DNA from: CAIZGX01 sp964511555
Lineage (GTDB): Bacteria > Bacteroidota > Bacteroidia > Flavobacteriales_D > Sanyastnellaceae
Assembly (NCBI GenBank): GCA_964511555.1
Contig: CAZEFR010000006.1
Location: 1-64,000 of the forward strand
Reading direction: 5' to 3'
Length of the DNA stretch: 64,000 nucleotides
Below are positions 15,853 through 25,500 of the stretch, in pieces (the stretch's first letter is position 1; every line of letters starts with the position of its first letter). A program made the position numbers and the translations under genes. The notes under the pieces were generated by a model, which was not told the DNA's origin, made no database searches, and was given only the letters and a program-made list of their open reading frames with translations.

Positions 15853-15865
15853 CTTTGTAAATATA
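15850..15865. promoter_or_regulatory. Interleaved -7-like boxes of a tight divergent pair
   Basis: CATCTTTG (15850-15857, plus) precedes the LuxE-like ATG by 12 bases and overlaps the start codon of the lipoprotein. TATATTTA (15858-15865, minus) ends 5 bases before the lipoprotein ATG. Each is one mismatch from consensus. Confidence 0.4.
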
Positions 15866-15869
15866 GAGA

Positions 15870-16862
15870 ATGAACGCCAAAACAGAGAAGCGCATGATTG
15901 ATTTTACGAAAACAACTTCTGAAAATTTTAATTCCCTTGCGTTATCGACTTTTCAAAACCAATTGGCAGGAACACCCGTTTACGGACAATTTTGCAAAGC
16001 GTTAGGGAAAGAAACTCAATCCATGAGTCATTGGAAAGAAATTCCATTTTTACCCATTTCCTTTTTCAAAACTCATCGGGTATGCCAAGACAAACCCGTT
16101 GTGCACATCTTCGAAAGTAGCGGCACAGGCGGGAACCGCAGTAAGCACTTAGTGAACGACCTTTCACTTTACGAGCAATCCTTTTTCCCTACAATACAAG
16201 ATTACTTGGGCACACCCCTTAAGGAGGTTAGTCTATTGGCATTACTTCCCTCCTATTTGGAACGAAACAATTCTTCTCTGGTTTATATGGCGAATGCCTT
16301 GTTGCCCCTGGCTCACGAAACTTCTGGATTTTTCTTGAATGATTTCGAAGCGTTAAAAAATCAAATCATCGCAAACGAAAAAAACGAAGTAAAGACTCTG
16401 CTTCTAGGCGTATCATTCGCTTTACTTGAATTCTCGGAGCAGTTTACCATGGATTTGAAACATACAACGGTGATGGAGACAGGCGGAATGAAAGGACGAA
16501 GGGAAGAACTGACCCGAACTGAACTGCATTGTGCATTGTGCAAGGCCTTTCATCTCAAAGAAATTCACAGCGAATATGGTATGACTGAACTTTTTTCTCA
16601 AGCTTATTCGAAGGGCAAAGGAATTTTTGTTTGTCCACCTTGGATGAAAGTCGTGTGTCGCGATATTCAAGATCCTTTGTCAATACTCCCAGCTGGAAAG
16701 CGCGGTGCACTGAACATTATAGACCTCGCCAATCAGAATTCCTGCTCCTTTATTGCTACCGAAGATGTTGGTGTTGTGCACGAAAACGGAACTTTCGAGA
16801 TACTCGGCAGAATGAATCACGCTGAGATTCGCGGTTGTAATTTACTTTTTTCCGAAGTCTAG
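15870..16862 (+). CDS. LuxE/PaaK-like acyl-protein synthetase family protein
   Basis: 330 residues (or 322 from the second ATG at 15894). It resembles the LuxE branch of adenylate-forming enzymes: FLPISFFKTHRV, the phosphate-binding loop FESSGTGGNRSKH, LLALLPSYLERNNSSLVYMAN, METGGMKGRREELTR, EIHSEYGMTELFSQAYS (adenine and acyl site) and a C-terminal TEDVGVVHENGTFEILGRMNHAEIRG. LuxE activates fatty acids as acyl-AMP. No other luciferase genes are present, so the acyl acceptor is unknown. It is a single-gene unit ended by the shared terminator at 16968-17008. Confidence 0.85.
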   Translation: MNAKTEKRMIDFTKTTSENFNSLALSTFQNQLAGTPVYGQFCKALGKETQSMSHWKEIPFLPISFFKTHRVCQDKPVVHIFESSGTGGNRSKHLVNDLSLYEQSFFPTIQDYLGTPLKEVSLLALLPSYLERNNSSLVYMANALLPLAHETSGFFLNDFEALKNQIIANEKNEVKTLLLGVSFALLEFSEQFTMDLKHTTVMETGGMKGRREELTRTELHCALCKAFHLKEIHSEYGMTELFSQAYSKGKGIFVCPPWMKVVCRDIQDPLSILPAGKRGALNIIDLANQNSCSFIATEDVGVVHENGTFEILGRMNHAEIRGCNLLFSEV

Positions 16863-16967
16863 GCAACCATTTGTTTTCTTGCGCGTCTTTTACTCAGAAA
16901 CGTTAAGTTTCTTAATCCGAATTGAAATGTGTTGGGCAGGACAATTTGGTGATATGATTTCCTAAAC

Positions 16968-17008
16968 AAAATAAGCAGGGGGTTCCAAAGGGGACCCCTG
17001 CTTATTTT
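16968..17008. terminator. Bidirectional terminator between the LuxE-like gene and tyrS
   Basis: A perfect 14-bp stem (16968-16981 with 16995-17008) has a GC-rich core CAGGGG/CCCCTG and A-runs at the base, giving T-tracts on both strands. It ends the plus-strand LuxE-like unit and the minus-strand tyrS, whose stop codon (17007-17009) overlaps the stem. Confidence 0.9.
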
Positions 17009-18284
17009 AAAGACATTTCAATAAGAAATAATTTTTCTTGCCGCGCTGAAGAATAATCAATTCACCATGAATCAAATGACTTGCGTCTACTTTCGTGTCG
17101 AGTGTTACTTTTTGCTTATTTACCGCAATGCTGTTCTCTTGCAAGGCTCTTCTAGCCTCTCCTTTAGAAGGAAGGAATCCGGAATTAACCAATACGTCAA
17201 TGATATCTGCCCCCGCTTCAATTTCGGTTTTACTTATCGTTCCTTGCGGAACACCTTCAAAAATATCCAATAACATCTCCTTGGGTAACGAATCGAAAGC
17301 GCTGTCTTTCGAGAATAAAATTCCAGAGGCTTGAATGGCTTGTGTTGTATCTGCGGCGCTGTGTACACGCGTGGTAATGTCTTCGGCCAATGCTTTCTGA
17401 AGGGCACGCATTCCAGGATCTAACGCATGTGCTGCTTCTAGCGCTTCTATCTCTTCTTTTCCCTTCAGGGTAAAAATGCGAATGAAATTCTTCACATCTT
17501 CATCGCTTGCATTCAACCAAAACTGATAGAATTTATAAGGTGAAGTGCGTGCAGCATCTAGCCACACATTTCCACTCTCGGTTTTACCGAACTTGGTACC
17601 ATCGGCCTTTTTTATAAGCGGAGTAGTTAACGCAAAAGCGCTTCCACCATCTATTCTACGAATTAATTCTGTTCCTGTAGTAATGTTTCCCCATTGATCT
17701 GAACCGCCCATTTGAAGGGTAATTCCGTGGTTCTTCCACAAATAATAAAAGTCGTATCCTTGAATAAGTTGATATGTGAATTCCGTGAAACTCATTCCCT
17801 CTTTGTCTTCACCGCTGATTCGATTTTTAACCGAATCCTTAGCCATCATGTAATTTACCGTCAATCGTTTTCCAACGTCACGAATAAACTCAAGAAAACC
17901 CATTTCTTTGAACCAATCGTAGTTATTTACGATTTCGGCCGAGCGCTCTCCGCAATTGAAATCTAGAAAACGCTCCAATTGTTTTTGCTGACACTCTTGG
18001 TTGTAGCGGAGTTCTTCTTCACCCAATAAATTTCTTTCTGCAGATTTACCGCTTGGATCACCTACCATTCCAGTTGCGCCACCGATAAGGGCTACAGGTT
18101 TATGCCCACATTGTTGAAAATGAAGTAAGGTCATTATTTGAACCATATTCCCCACACCCAATGAGCTTGCTGTTGGATCGAATCCAATATAGGCTTTACG
18201 CATTTGCGCATTTAAATGTGCCTCTGTTTCCGGGATACTGTTGTGCAGCATTCCTCTCCATTGCAACTCCTCTACAAAATTCAT
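17007..18284 (-). CDS. tyrS: Tyrosine--tRNA ligase
   Basis: 425 residues. Class I synthetase motifs: YIGFDPTASSLGVGNMVQI (HIGH region), LIGGATGMVGDPSGKSAER, QGYDFYYLWKNHGITLQMGGSDQWGNITTG split across the active site, and KKADGTKFGKTESGN (KMSKS equivalent). A C-terminal S4 RNA-binding domain covers about residues 355-420. It charges tRNA-Tyr. It follows murF on the same strand after 29 bases; a TATTTTCG box (18300-18307) with TTG 21 bases upstream may give it its own promoter inside the end of murF. Confidence 0.97.
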   Translation of the reverse strand: MNFVEELQWRGMLHNSIPETEAHLNAQMRKAYIGFDPTASSLGVGNMVQIMTLLHFQQCGHKPVALIGGATGMVGDPSGKSAERNLLGEEELRYNQECQQKQLERFLDFNCGERSAEIVNNYDWFKEMGFLEFIRDVGKRLTVNYMMAKDSVKNRISGEDKEGMSFTEFTYQLIQGYDFYYLWKNHGITLQMGGSDQWGNITTGTELIRRIDGGSAFALTTPLIKKADGTKFGKTESGNVWLDAARTSPYKFYQFWLNASDEDVKNFIRIFTLKGKEEIEALEAAHALDPGMRALQKALAEDITTRVHSAADTTQAIQASGILFSKDSAFDSLPKEMLLDIFEGVPQGTISKTEIEAGADIIDVLVNSGFLPSKGEARRALQENSIAVNKQKVTLDTKVDASHLIHGELIILQRGKKNYFLLKCL

Positions 18285-18299
18285 CGTTCTAATTTTTTA

Positions 18300-18331
18300 C
18301 GAAAATACAACCATTAAATCACTTCCTTCAA
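18300..18331 (-). promoter_or_regulatory. Possible tyrS promoter
   Basis: TTG (18329-18331), 21 bases, then TATTTTCG (18300-18307), ending 15 bases before the ATG. One mismatch in the -7 box. Confidence 0.4.
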
Positions 18332-19582
18332 TTGTTCCAAGCGCATTCCGCGCGAACCTTTCAACAAAATAATTTTTCCATTTACTTCATTCTGCTTCAA
18401 GAAAGCCAAGGCCTCTTGGGCATCGATTAAATCCGTTGCTCCAGCAGCGTGAAATTCCTTCCCAATGAAAATACCTTCCAAACCTAATTCCTTTGTTAAA
18501 TTGAAAATCTTCAAATGCTCTTCATGCGCATACTCACCCATTTCGAACATATCTCCGATAATGAAAAACGTATTTTCCATTTTCGAAAGATTTAACAAGG
18601 CCGCTTCCATGCTGCTTGGATTCGCATTGTAGGCATCGAGAATAACCTTGTTCTTCCCGGAATCCCACCACTGACTGCGATTGTTCTCGGGGGTGTACGA
18701 GGCAATTGCTTTACACATTAAATCTGAAGCAACACCAAACTCATGTCCAACAGCAATTGCAGTTGCCATGTTGTACAAATTATAAGTCCCCGCCATTTGT
18801 GCGTGACAAATATGCTTTGTATCATCTGAAGGGGTGCTGAATTCGAAGGAAAGTGTTGGGTGCTCCGTTACAATGTCCAAGTGAAATCCACCTGACTTGA
18901 ATCCGTATTTTTTATGTGGAATACGCTCGGCCATTGCATCTAAATGAGCGAGTTCAGTATTAACCAAGCATATTCCGTTTTGAGAAGATACGAAATCGAA
19001 GAGTTCACCTTTGCCTTTTATAATTCCTTCCACTCCACCGAATCCTTCGAGATGCGCCTTTCCAATGTTGGTAATGACTCCGTAATTCGGCATGGCGTAC
19101 TGGCAATAAGACGCAATCTCATTCTGGTGATTTGCACCCATTTCTATAATAGCTATTTCGCAATCAGCAGGAACAGCTAATAGCGAAAGCGGGACACCAA
19201 TGTGATTGTTGAGGTTACCGTGAGTTGCGAATGTCTTGTATTTCATTCTCAAAACTTCACGCATGAGTTCCTTCGTGGTTGTTTTGCCATTGCTTCCTGT
19301 TATTCCAATTACAGGAAAGTTGAACGTTTCGCGATATCGTTTGCTTAATGCTTGCAACGCCGTCAGCGCATTTTCCACATTAATAATTCTCTCTGATTTT
19401 ATATCCGTCGCCTCATCGAGCACTACAAGTGAAGCACCCGCATCAAGTGCTTGTTGTGCAAAGTGATTTCCATTGAAGTTATCTCCCTTCAGGGCGAAGA
19501 AAATATCATTGGACTGAACGTTACGCGTGTCTGTTGTTACACGACGTACTTCGAGATATTTTTGAAATATTAACTCAATCAT
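18314..19582 (-). CDS. murF: UDP-N-acetylmuramoyl-tripeptide--D-alanyl-D-alanine ligase
   Basis: 422 residues from the ATG at 19580-19582 (MIELIFQKYLE). Mur ligase layout: N-terminal domain (TDTRNVQSNDIFFALKGDNFNGN), central ATPase with P-loop GITGSNGKTTTKELMREVL, THGNLNNHIGVPLSLL, EMGANHQNEI and ITNIGKAHLEGFG, and C-terminal domain with ILDAYNANPSSMEAAL. It adds D-Ala-D-Ala to the peptidoglycan precursor in the cytosol. It lies next to gldJ, a linkage also known in Flavobacterium. Its -7-like box lies in the T-tract of the gldJ terminator. Confidence 0.95.
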   Translation of the reverse strand: MIELIFQKYLEVRRVTTDTRNVQSNDIFFALKGDNFNGNHFAQQALDAGASLVVLDEATDIKSERIINVENALTALQALSKRYRETFNFPVIGITGSNGKTTTKELMREVLRMKYKTFATHGNLNNHIGVPLSLLAVPADCEIAIIEMGANHQNEIASYCQYAMPNYGVITNIGKAHLEGFGGVEGIIKGKGELFDFVSSQNGICLVNTELAHLDAMAERIPHKKYGFKSGGFHLDIVTEHPTLSFEFSTPSDDTKHICHAQMAGTYNLYNMATAIAVGHEFGVASDLMCKAIASYTPENNRSQWWDSGKNKVILDAYNANPSSMEAALLNLSKMENTFFIIGDMFEMGEYAHEEHLKIFNLTKELGLEGIFIGKEFHAAGATDLIDAQEALAFLKQNEVNGKIILLKGSRGMRLEQLKEVI

Positions 19583-19586
19583 GGTG

Positions 19587-19619
19587 CTAAAATAAAACAC
19601 CCCGCAGTTGCGGGGTGTT
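19587..19619 (-). terminator. Intrinsic terminator of gldJ, with the murF -7-like box in its T-tract
   Basis: An 11-bp stem (19596-19606 with 19609-19619, core CACCCCGC) is followed on the minus strand by TTTTATTTTAG. TATTTTAG (19587-19594), one mismatch from TAnnTTTG, ends 4 bases before the murF ATG, the same arrangement as between ndk and icd. Confidence 0.82.
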
Positions 19620-19642
19620 GTGTTTTTGTAATTTCCGAAAGA

Positions 19643-21403
19643 TTACTCTCCTCCTTTCGCTCCGATACCCGATGGTGAACCAACGCGGTCCATTGCGCAA
19701 CGGAAACCTATTGAGCGACTTGACTTTCTTTCGTCTAAAAATCTTCTTGTACTTGGAATGTTGTAATAAACTCGATCTTCCCAGCTACCGCCTTTGTATA
19801 CGCGTGATCTGTTATTCACTAGAGTTGTTTTACCGTAGTCATACATGCGATCTGCACGATTTTCGAAATCTGGATTCAAATACTTTGAACTACTCTGAAA
19901 ATCTCCATCGTTATAATCGATGTTATCTGCCTTACGGTAGTTCGTTCTGTTGATGTTTTCTTCCAACGTAACATTTCTCATTTTTTGACGACCTGAAGTG
20001 CTTACTATGAAGTTCTCGATATTGTCTACAATGGTGTAGGCTATATCTGCTTCAGAGCTACGAACCAACTCCATTATTTCGTCCATGATAGCCATAGACT
20101 CTTCTTCACGTCTTTGATCACGTTTCTCAATTGCTTGATCAACCTTCACTAAGCTTTGATCTAAAACCTGAATATCTTTTTCTCCGTACTTGCTACGTGT
20201 AATAAGCGTAGAATCTTTCAAGCTCTCCAAATATCTCTTCACTTCATCTACATCGTAAACGTTGTAAGTCAACTTGTCTGCAACTGTTCCATCGCTATTC
20301 AGTGTTTTTGTCTTGTAAACATTACCTCTAAATGGACGGAATTCTGAGCGATCTTCATCTGTAAGCGGACGATAGACGTCAGCTACCCATTCTGAAACGT
20401 TACCCGCCATGTTGTACAAACCGAAATCGTTTGGTGGGTATTGATAAACTGGAGCAGTGATATCTGCGTTATCATTTAAGTAACCTGCAACACCCATTGC
20501 ATCTCCGGTTCCACGCATGAAGTTCGCACGCATTGTTCCGAAATACTCAGTTCCATTGTCACCATTACGAACATAGTGACCATTCCAAGGATAGGTTCTA
20601 CGATCTGTGATTAACTCCTGGTAAGAGTTTCCGATGAGTGCCATTGCAGCATACTCCCATTCGGCTTCAGAAGGCAGGCGATAACGTGGTAATAATATTC
20701 CATCTTCCATTCTTACTTTGCGGAAGGGGTCGCCCTTCGGATTGTAGTTTGGTAGACCCTCACCTAGTTGTTCCCCGTCGTATTGACCGTTGAAGTATGT
20801 TTCAGTTGTGAAGTGCTCGTCTGCGCCTTGCGCAGCAAGGTTATGTGCAATGAATCCTTCACGCACGAGAATCTGCTCGTTTACACGATCTGTTCTCCAA
20901 GAGCAATAGTCGTTTGCTTGCAACCAACTTACGCCTACGACAGGATAATCTTGGTATGCAGGATGACGAAGATAAAGTTCAACATACTTTTCCATGTCCT
21001 CATCTTTCTGTCTCCAACAATTGGTGTCTGGCAATGCACGACCAATCAATTCTGGGTATGAATCGGCGTAAACCATTTCCAACCAATGAAGGTAATCTAA
21101 CCAATGTTGATTGGTCACCTCTGTCTCGTCCATATAAAATGAACTAACCGTCACAGGTGTTTGAAGGTTGTCCCACGAGTAGTTCACGTCGTCTTCAACG
21201 CGTCCCATTGAGAAGCGGCCGCCTTCTACAAAAACTAATCCTGGACCTGTTTCTTGACCTGCATACTCTACTCGGTCAAAGCCACCATTGTCCGCGTCGT
21301 TGTATTCCCAACCCGTTGCAGTAGAGCGGTTCTCTTCGCAAGAATTGAAAAACACCATTCCTGAAATGGCGAATACTATTAAGGGTAATTTAGAGTTTTT
21401 CAT
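19643..21403 (-). CDS. gldJ: Gliding motility lipoprotein GldJ
   Basis: 586 residues. Lipoprotein signal with Cys22 (MVFFNSC). The body is a formylglycine-generating-enzyme-like (SUMF1) domain: FVEGGRFSMGRVEDD, FYMDETEVTNQHWLDYL, PVVGVSWLQANDYCSWRTDRVNE, YRLPSEAEWEYAAMA, YNMAGNVSEWVADVYRP and SRVYKGGSWEDR...IGFRCAM. A roughly 150-residue charged insert (about 360-510) lies between the last two blocks, as in GldJ. GldJ is a periplasmic, outer-membrane-anchored part of the gliding/type IX machine and stabilises GldK. The sequence is too divergent from FGE to be assumed an enzyme. It follows the PorP/SprF gene after 42 bases. Confidence 0.93.
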   Translation of the reverse strand: MKNSKLPLIVFAISGMVFFNSCEENRSTATGWEYNDADNGGFDRVEYAGQETGPGLVFVEGGRFSMGRVEDDVNYSWDNLQTPVTVSSFYMDETEVTNQHWLDYLHWLEMVYADSYPELIGRALPDTNCWRQKDEDMEKYVELYLRHPAYQDYPVVGVSWLQANDYCSWRTDRVNEQILVREGFIAHNLAAQGADEHFTTETYFNGQYDGEQLGEGLPNYNPKGDPFRKVRMEDGILLPRYRLPSEAEWEYAAMALIGNSYQELITDRRTYPWNGHYVRNGDNGTEYFGTMRANFMRGTGDAMGVAGYLNDNADITAPVYQYPPNDFGLYNMAGNVSEWVADVYRPLTDEDRSEFRPFRGNVYKTKTLNSDGTVADKLTYNVYDVDEVKRYLESLKDSTLITRSKYGEKDIQVLDQSLVKVDQAIEKRDQRREEESMAIMDEIMELVRSSEADIAYTIVDNIENFIVSTSGRQKMRNVTLEENINRTNYRKADNIDYNDGDFQSSSKYLNPDFENRADRMYDYGKTTLVNNRSRVYKGGSWEDRVYYNIPSTRRFLDERKSSRSIGFRCAMDRVGSPSGIGAKGGE

Positions 21404-21445
21404 GATTTCCTATTTTATGAAATAACTGTTGGGTTTCTTGAGTAA

Positions 21446-22420
21446 CTAAAAAGAAGGACACGCTATTGTGCGGAACTTCGGTTTTCTTGGACGACAATCA
21501 AAATTAATTGCTAAAGACATTTCGTGTGATCCTCCTGTCGCAGGGGTTAACGCACTTACTGTGATGTCATAGCTGTATCCTACTCGGATGTTGTCATTTT
21601 GTAAGCCTAGTGTTGCAATGAAACTATCACTGTAGCGCTGTCCGAATAACATTCCTCTAAACCACACACCCGCAACGATTGGGCCTTTTGTCACATACAT
21701 TCCTAAATTCAACTGTTGGAATTCACCTTGACGGCGGTATAGAATGTTTGGAGAGAGAGTACTTGCGTCTTTGTATTTTTGTTTGATTGGAATAACAGCA
21801 CCACCATGCACAGTATACTTCATTGGAAGTCTTGAAGTACCAACGATAAGGCTTTCATTTGGTTCGTTCAAATGGTGCACTGCAACACCTCCATAAAAAG
21901 TTTGGCTAAAACCAAGCAATCCGGCTGAAAAGTCAACATTCTTAATGTTTCCGCCACGTGGAATATCGTTTGTTTCGTAGATAAATCCTTTTCTTGGATC
22001 TATCATATCTCCGAAGGTCAACTTACTCCAGTCCAATGATTTTTGGAAATAAGAAGCTTGAAAACCTGCTTTGATACTAAACTTTCTGTTAATAGCCTGC
22101 TGATAAGAGTATATACCGCTAACTGTAGTTGTGTTCAGCGTGTTTTGAGCGGCACGATCATTCAAGACCATAATGCCTAAACCTCCTGAAACCGTTTCAA
22201 CGTGCTGGTCGTAACTCGCGCATGTGGTAACGTACGCTCCTGTTAAAGATGGCCACTGATTTCTGTAATTCATTACAAAGCGTGGACATTTGGAAGTCCC
22301 TGCGAACGCTGGGTTCAAGTAAAGTGGGTTGGAGTAAAACTGCGTAAACTCGGGGTCTTGAGCCATAACGTTCGTTAAGCTCAGCACACCGATTAATAAC
22401 CCTAGGAATTTTAATTTCAT
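21446..22420 (-). CDS. PorP/SprF family type IX secretion outer membrane protein
   Basis: 324 residues from the ATG at 22418-22420, with a signal peptide ending in VMAQ. The family start is clear: DPEFTQFYSNPLYLNPAFAGTSKCPRFVMNYRNQWPSL. The rest alternates short strands of an outer membrane beta-barrel (GLGIMVLNDRAAQNT, GVAVHHLNEP, GVWFRGML, LQNDNIRVGYSYDI). PorP/SprF proteins help export or anchor particular type B sorted adhesins through PorE and the Por ring; the large type-B protein at 53276-57163 is a possible client. Located between porU (divergent) and gldJ. Confidence 0.92.
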   Translation of the reverse strand: MKLKFLGLLIGVLSLTNVMAQDPEFTQFYSNPLYLNPAFAGTSKCPRFVMNYRNQWPSLTGAYVTTCASYDQHVETVSGGLGIMVLNDRAAQNTLNTTTVSGIYSYQQAINRKFSIKAGFQASYFQKSLDWSKLTFGDMIDPRKGFIYETNDIPRGGNIKNVDFSAGLLGFSQTFYGGVAVHHLNEPNESLIVGTSRLPMKYTVHGGAVIPIKQKYKDASTLSPNILYRRQGEFQQLNLGMYVTKGPIVAGVWFRGMLFGQRYSDSFIATLGLQNDNIRVGYSYDITVSALTPATGGSHEMSLAINFDCRPRKPKFRTIACPSF

Positions 22421-22569
22421 CGCCTTCAATATTCGAAAGTTTGTAAAAAATATTCGATTTTAATAGCAATTATACAACATTTTTGCATTCGAATAACACA
22501 GAGTCCAAACAATAAATAAATGAAACATTCGTTATGGGCAGACCTTTAAGCAAAACATTGTTACACCAA

Positions 22570-25500
22570 ATGCGATTAATTAAGATTCTAGTCTTCTGTT
22601 TGTCAATAGCTTACACCCACAATACTGTGGCGCAAGTTACTATTCTAGCAGATCAAAAAATTAATTGGCTAGACTTAGGGCAATCGAATAGCAGTTTCGC
22701 TGTTGTTGGGGATTTATGTCCTTCTCTTCTTTACTCCCCGGAAACTCCTCTCCCTATTTTTGCATTTCGAACATCATCTTCTGTTGAGACATCCTACACC
22801 AAACCAATCTTAGTAAACATTCAAACCGCGGAAATAAGATCGTCCTATTTCGACAATGAGCAGCTGTTGGCTATTACAGATGAATTTCGAGTTGAAGTAA
22901 ATGTTGTTCAAGCAGATAAAAAAAACAACTCTGTTATTTCAGTTTACCCGTTTAGAAAAAGAAACGGAAAGATTGAGCGCCTAATCTCCTTTGAAGTTCA
23001 GGCTTATACAGGTGCTAACGAAAGAGTTTTAAAAAGCTCAAACAGCTTTGTCACGCAGAGTGTTTTAGCAGACGGAGAGATTTATAAAATAGCAATATCG
23101 AAAGATGGGGTCTACAAAATTGACCGCAGCTTTTTAGAATCGCTTGGAATCTCAGTCTCTGGTTTAAATCCCAATACGATTAACATCTATGGAAATGGCG
23201 GAACCCTCTTGCCTGAGAAGAACTTTGTAGACAAACCCGATGACCTAATAAAAAATGCCATACACATACAAGGCGAGGCCGATGGTGTTTTCAACTCAAA
23301 CGATTACATTCTTTTTTACGGAAAGGGGACAGACACTTGGACGCTCGCTAAGGACAATGGTATTAATAGAAAAAGGTGGTTTCACAACAAGCATTATTAC
23401 AGTGATTCTGCCTATTATTTTATAAAAATAAACGACACCGCACCACTTCGAATCACTAACGAAGAAAGCGACCAAACTGCGAACCGAATTTCTGATTCGT
23501 TTCAAGATTTTTTGTATGTGGAAAGTGACCTGTACAGCCCCGCCAAATCGGGCAGGGAATTTTATGGTGATTTATACGATGCTGTTCTAACGGGCAACTA
23601 CACATTTAACTTTCCAAATGTCAAAACCACAGAACCTGCAAGTATGGACTTTACCTCGATAGCTAGAACTATCGGAGCAAGTTCAATTTTCACCACCACC
23701 ATTCAAGGCAATGTAAATTCGGTTTCAATTGGAAATGTAACGGATTCTCCAACTTCACAGGTAGCTCGCTCAGGTAGAATAAACACATCATTTCTACCTA
23801 CAAGTGGCAACTTCAATGTTACAGTCAACTTTAACAAAGGAAATCCTGACGCAAAAGGTTGGCTCGATTACATCTGCGTAAACGCCACTCAGCAACTAAA
23901 AATGCAAGGCACTCAGATGAGATTTCGAGACACCCTTTCGGTAGGCGAAGGAAATGTGACTGAATTTTTACTCGCAGAACAGAACGCCCCGGTAAGTGAA
24001 GTATGGGACATCACCAATTTCACTCAACCAAAACGTATGACTTTAAGTGAAAGTGGGTCTGTTTCTTCATGGATTACACCTACAGATAATTTGAAAGAGT
24101 TTATAGCCTTTGCTTCGAACTTTTTTACTCCTACGCCTATTGGAAAAGTTGAGAATCAGGATTTACATGGATGGGCTTCTTGCGATTTAATTATTATTTC
24201 GTCGCCTGAGCTTTTGCCTGTTGCTGAGGAGCTCGCAGCTATTCACAAGGCGCAAGGTCAGTCTGTTGAGTTGGCCACTCCTGTTCAGGTTTTCAATGAG
24301 TTTTCAAGCGGGAATCCAGATGTAATGGCGTTTCGTCAGTTAGTAAAAATGCAATACGACAGAGCAAATGGTGGTGCACGGGCACCCAAGAACTTATTGC
24401 TTGTTGGCGATGGTGATTATTCCAGAAATAAAGGATTGTCGAACCACAACGGAGCAAATATTTTGGTATTCGAATCGAACAACTCACTTTCTCCGACAAG
24501 CAGCTATGTGAGTGATGACTACTTCGTTATGGTTTCACCATTGGAAGATGGAAATGCAACAGGTCTTTTGGATTGTGGTGTTGGAAGAATTCCTGCTGGC
24601 TCACTCGACGAAGCGTACGGCTACCTGGGAAAAGTTAAGGCTTATCTCTCTGAAAACTCATCGGCTAATGGAGGAGCGTCTTGTATTGGTGATGTTCAAG
24701 ATTCGCCGTTCGGAAATTGGCGTAACATCGTATCATTTGTTGCAGACGACCAAGATGGAAGTGGCGGTGCGTACGAGCAGGTGCATCTTAACTCGGCAAA
24801 TAGTCTTGCAAACATTATTGCAACCAATCATCCAGAGTACGACATCTCAAAATTATACATGGATGCCTTCAAGCAAGTTTCAACGCCGGGTGGCGAACGT
24901 TACATAGAAGGAGAAAAAGCAATTCAACAAAGAATTCAAAACGGAACCCTGCTCATGACCTACATTGGTCACGGTGGTGAAAGAGGCTGGGCACACGAGC
25001 GTGTTTTGGATATACCCACAATAGAGGGATTCACAAATAAGTATCGCCTTCCTGTGTTTTTAACCGCTACCTGCGAATTAGCACGATACGATGACCCTGG
25101 ATTTAAGTCGGCAGGAGAACGTTTGCTCCTTAACCCAAATGGAGGAGCCATTGCCATGCTCACGACTACTCGAATTGTATTCAGTGGGGAAAACTACGAG
25201 ATGGATTTGGCTTTTTTCGAGCATGCACTGTTCAGTGAAGGCGGCTCATTAAAAACATTAGGAGAATTAAACATGTTGACGAAGAATGGGGTGTCGATAG
25301 GTAACGATAGCAAACCCAATTTCAGCTTACTCGGTGATCCTGCATTAACTATGGCTTATCCACGTCTTGAGGTTGAAACAACTCATATTAACAATACAGA
25401 ACTTGCTGCATTTGCCGATACCCTCAAAGCCCTTGACGAAGTGGAGTTCCGGGGGAGAGTAACCGATGATAACGGTAATTTCCTCTCGAATTTCAACGGT

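Noticed and set aside
22421..22429. TTG start three codons upstream of the PorP/SprF gene
   Set aside because: The ATG at 22420 starts a clean signal peptide; the extra residues add nothing.
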